Assembly: GCF_000003605.2 (NCBI RefSeq)
Contig: NW_003158973.1
Coordinates: 1-45,980, forward strand
Direction: 5' to 3'
DNA: 45,980 nt
Origin: Saccoglossus kowalevskii
Lineage: Eukaryota; Hemichordata; Enteropneusta; Harrimaniidae
Position numbers and translations under genes: made by a program. The notes beneath the pieces are model-generated. The model had not been told where the DNA came from. It ran no database searches and saw only the letters and a program-made list of their open reading frames with translations. How positions within the stretch are numbered: the first letter of the stretch is position 1; every line of letters starts with the position of its first letter. Shown one piece after another: positions 45,716 to 45,980 of this stretch.

Positions 45716-45920
45716 GATGAAAGTAACAACAATCGGGGTAATATGTGCATTTCATGATAATGATAAAGAAAAAAACTATATTTATGCGAATGTTTATTAA
45801 AATGTTGAAATGTTTTTAAATTTAACATAGGGTCCCAATTATTTAGATTTGTCTATCCCAACAGGACACTCGTCTTTTGCGAATAGAGTAAATTCGTGTC
45901 TAAGTGTGTCAAAATATGTT
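45716..45920 (+). repeat. Island copy 16 (205 bp, group IIa)
   Basis: It has atttatgcg, aaatatgtt and taacatag as in islands 3 and 5, but the full-length A-run. A private tcgtgtctaagtg lies near the right end, and the monomer before it has gttgctggcactgc. Confidence 0.93.
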
Positions 45921-45980
45921 ATGTTGTTGGCATTACTCACTGGTTATAAGTAGATTTTGTGTGTGTTCTATTGTGAGCAT
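45921..45980. repeat. Post-island flank of island 16, cut by the window end
   Basis: One monomer with ttataagtagatttt and the beginning of a gtgagc monomer. The array clearly continues beyond the window. Confidence 0.9.

Larger units (their letters stand above)
1..45980. repeat. 58-bp satellite DNA array, head to tail, spanning the whole window
   Basis: The window is a continuous tandem array of a monomer that reads gttctgagtagatt, then gtgtgtgtgttctatt, then gtgagcatgttgttgg, then cattgctcactg. The period is exactly 58 bp, for example between 1441 and 1499. Common variants are 56 bp (one GT fewer) and about 54-55 bp (gatttgtgtgttc, or a shortened gcattttagtattg). The typical monomer has 25 T, 18 G, 8 A and 7 C, so the plus strand is strongly T+G-rich. 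I saw no monomer in the opposite orientation. Apart from 16 related islands nothing interrupts the array. I do not recognise the family by name. Tandem organisation is certain; the chromosomal location is not visible from the sequence. Confidence 0.98.

Noticed and set aside
22716-45716. Identical 2,517-bp spacing of islands 9-10 and 15-16
   Set aside because: The monomer order inside the two intervals differs and the islands belong to different groups, so the equal length is probably coincidence.
1-45980. CRISPR array
   Set aside because: Repeats are contiguous without unique spacers of constant length, and variation lies throughout the unit.
1-45980. CENP-B box or telomeric repeat
   Set aside because: I saw no match to the CENP-B box core (TTCG...CGGG) in the monomer or island, and no TTAGGG-type tandem run.

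Overview
The whole 45,980-bp window is one tandem-repeat (satellite) array. I found no protein-coding gene, rRNA or tRNA. The basic unit is a 58-bp monomer with common 54-56-bp variants. All monomers run head to tail in one orientation, roughly 740 of them by division. One strand is strongly T+G-rich: 43 of 58 bases in a typical monomer. Each monomer has a short alternating (GT)n tract and, about 10 bp further on, an imperfect dyad with arms GTGAGCA and TGCTCAC. An array of this size and organisation suggests heterochromatin of a eukaryote, probably an animal (centromeric, pericentromeric or subtelomeric). I do not recognise the family and cannot name the species.

A non-monomeric 'island' of about 205 bp occurs 16 times, always in the same orientation and nearly always between the same flanking monomers. 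Starts are at 386, 4203, 8945, 11617, 12877, 18424, 19161, 20763, 22716, 25233, 26432, 34194, 35787, 37959, 43199 and 45716. Spacing runs from 737 to 7,762 bp, so the higher-order repeat (HOR) is irregular. Linked base differences divide the islands into three groups. Group I is islands 1, 2, 4, 11 and 15. Group IIa is 3, 5 and 16. Group IIb is 6-10 and 12-14. An independent structural marker, one extra monomer in the upstream flank, agrees with this split.

Between islands, variant monomers recur in fixed orders and form nested HORs: an 8-monomer unit (459 bp), an 11-monomer unit (about 624-632 bp), a 5-monomer unit (288 bp), and a 2,172-bp unit that carries an island (34,991-39,118). Several junctions record unequal exchange. 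Islands 5 and 9 have lost their usual upstream block, island 12 has a spliced downstream flank, an island-less upstream block sits at 6.8 kb, and monomers of 22 and 23 bp occur at 39.1 and 41.5 kb.

The most anomalous patch is 32,629-33,375. It follows the monomer order of 30,693-31,170 but with many substitutions and, towards its end, single-base insertions. It is either a decayed relic or a poorly corrected assembly join.

Open reading frames of 60-168 codons do occur, mostly on the minus strand. They are by-products of the 58-bp period (58 = 1 mod 3) and are not annotated as genes.
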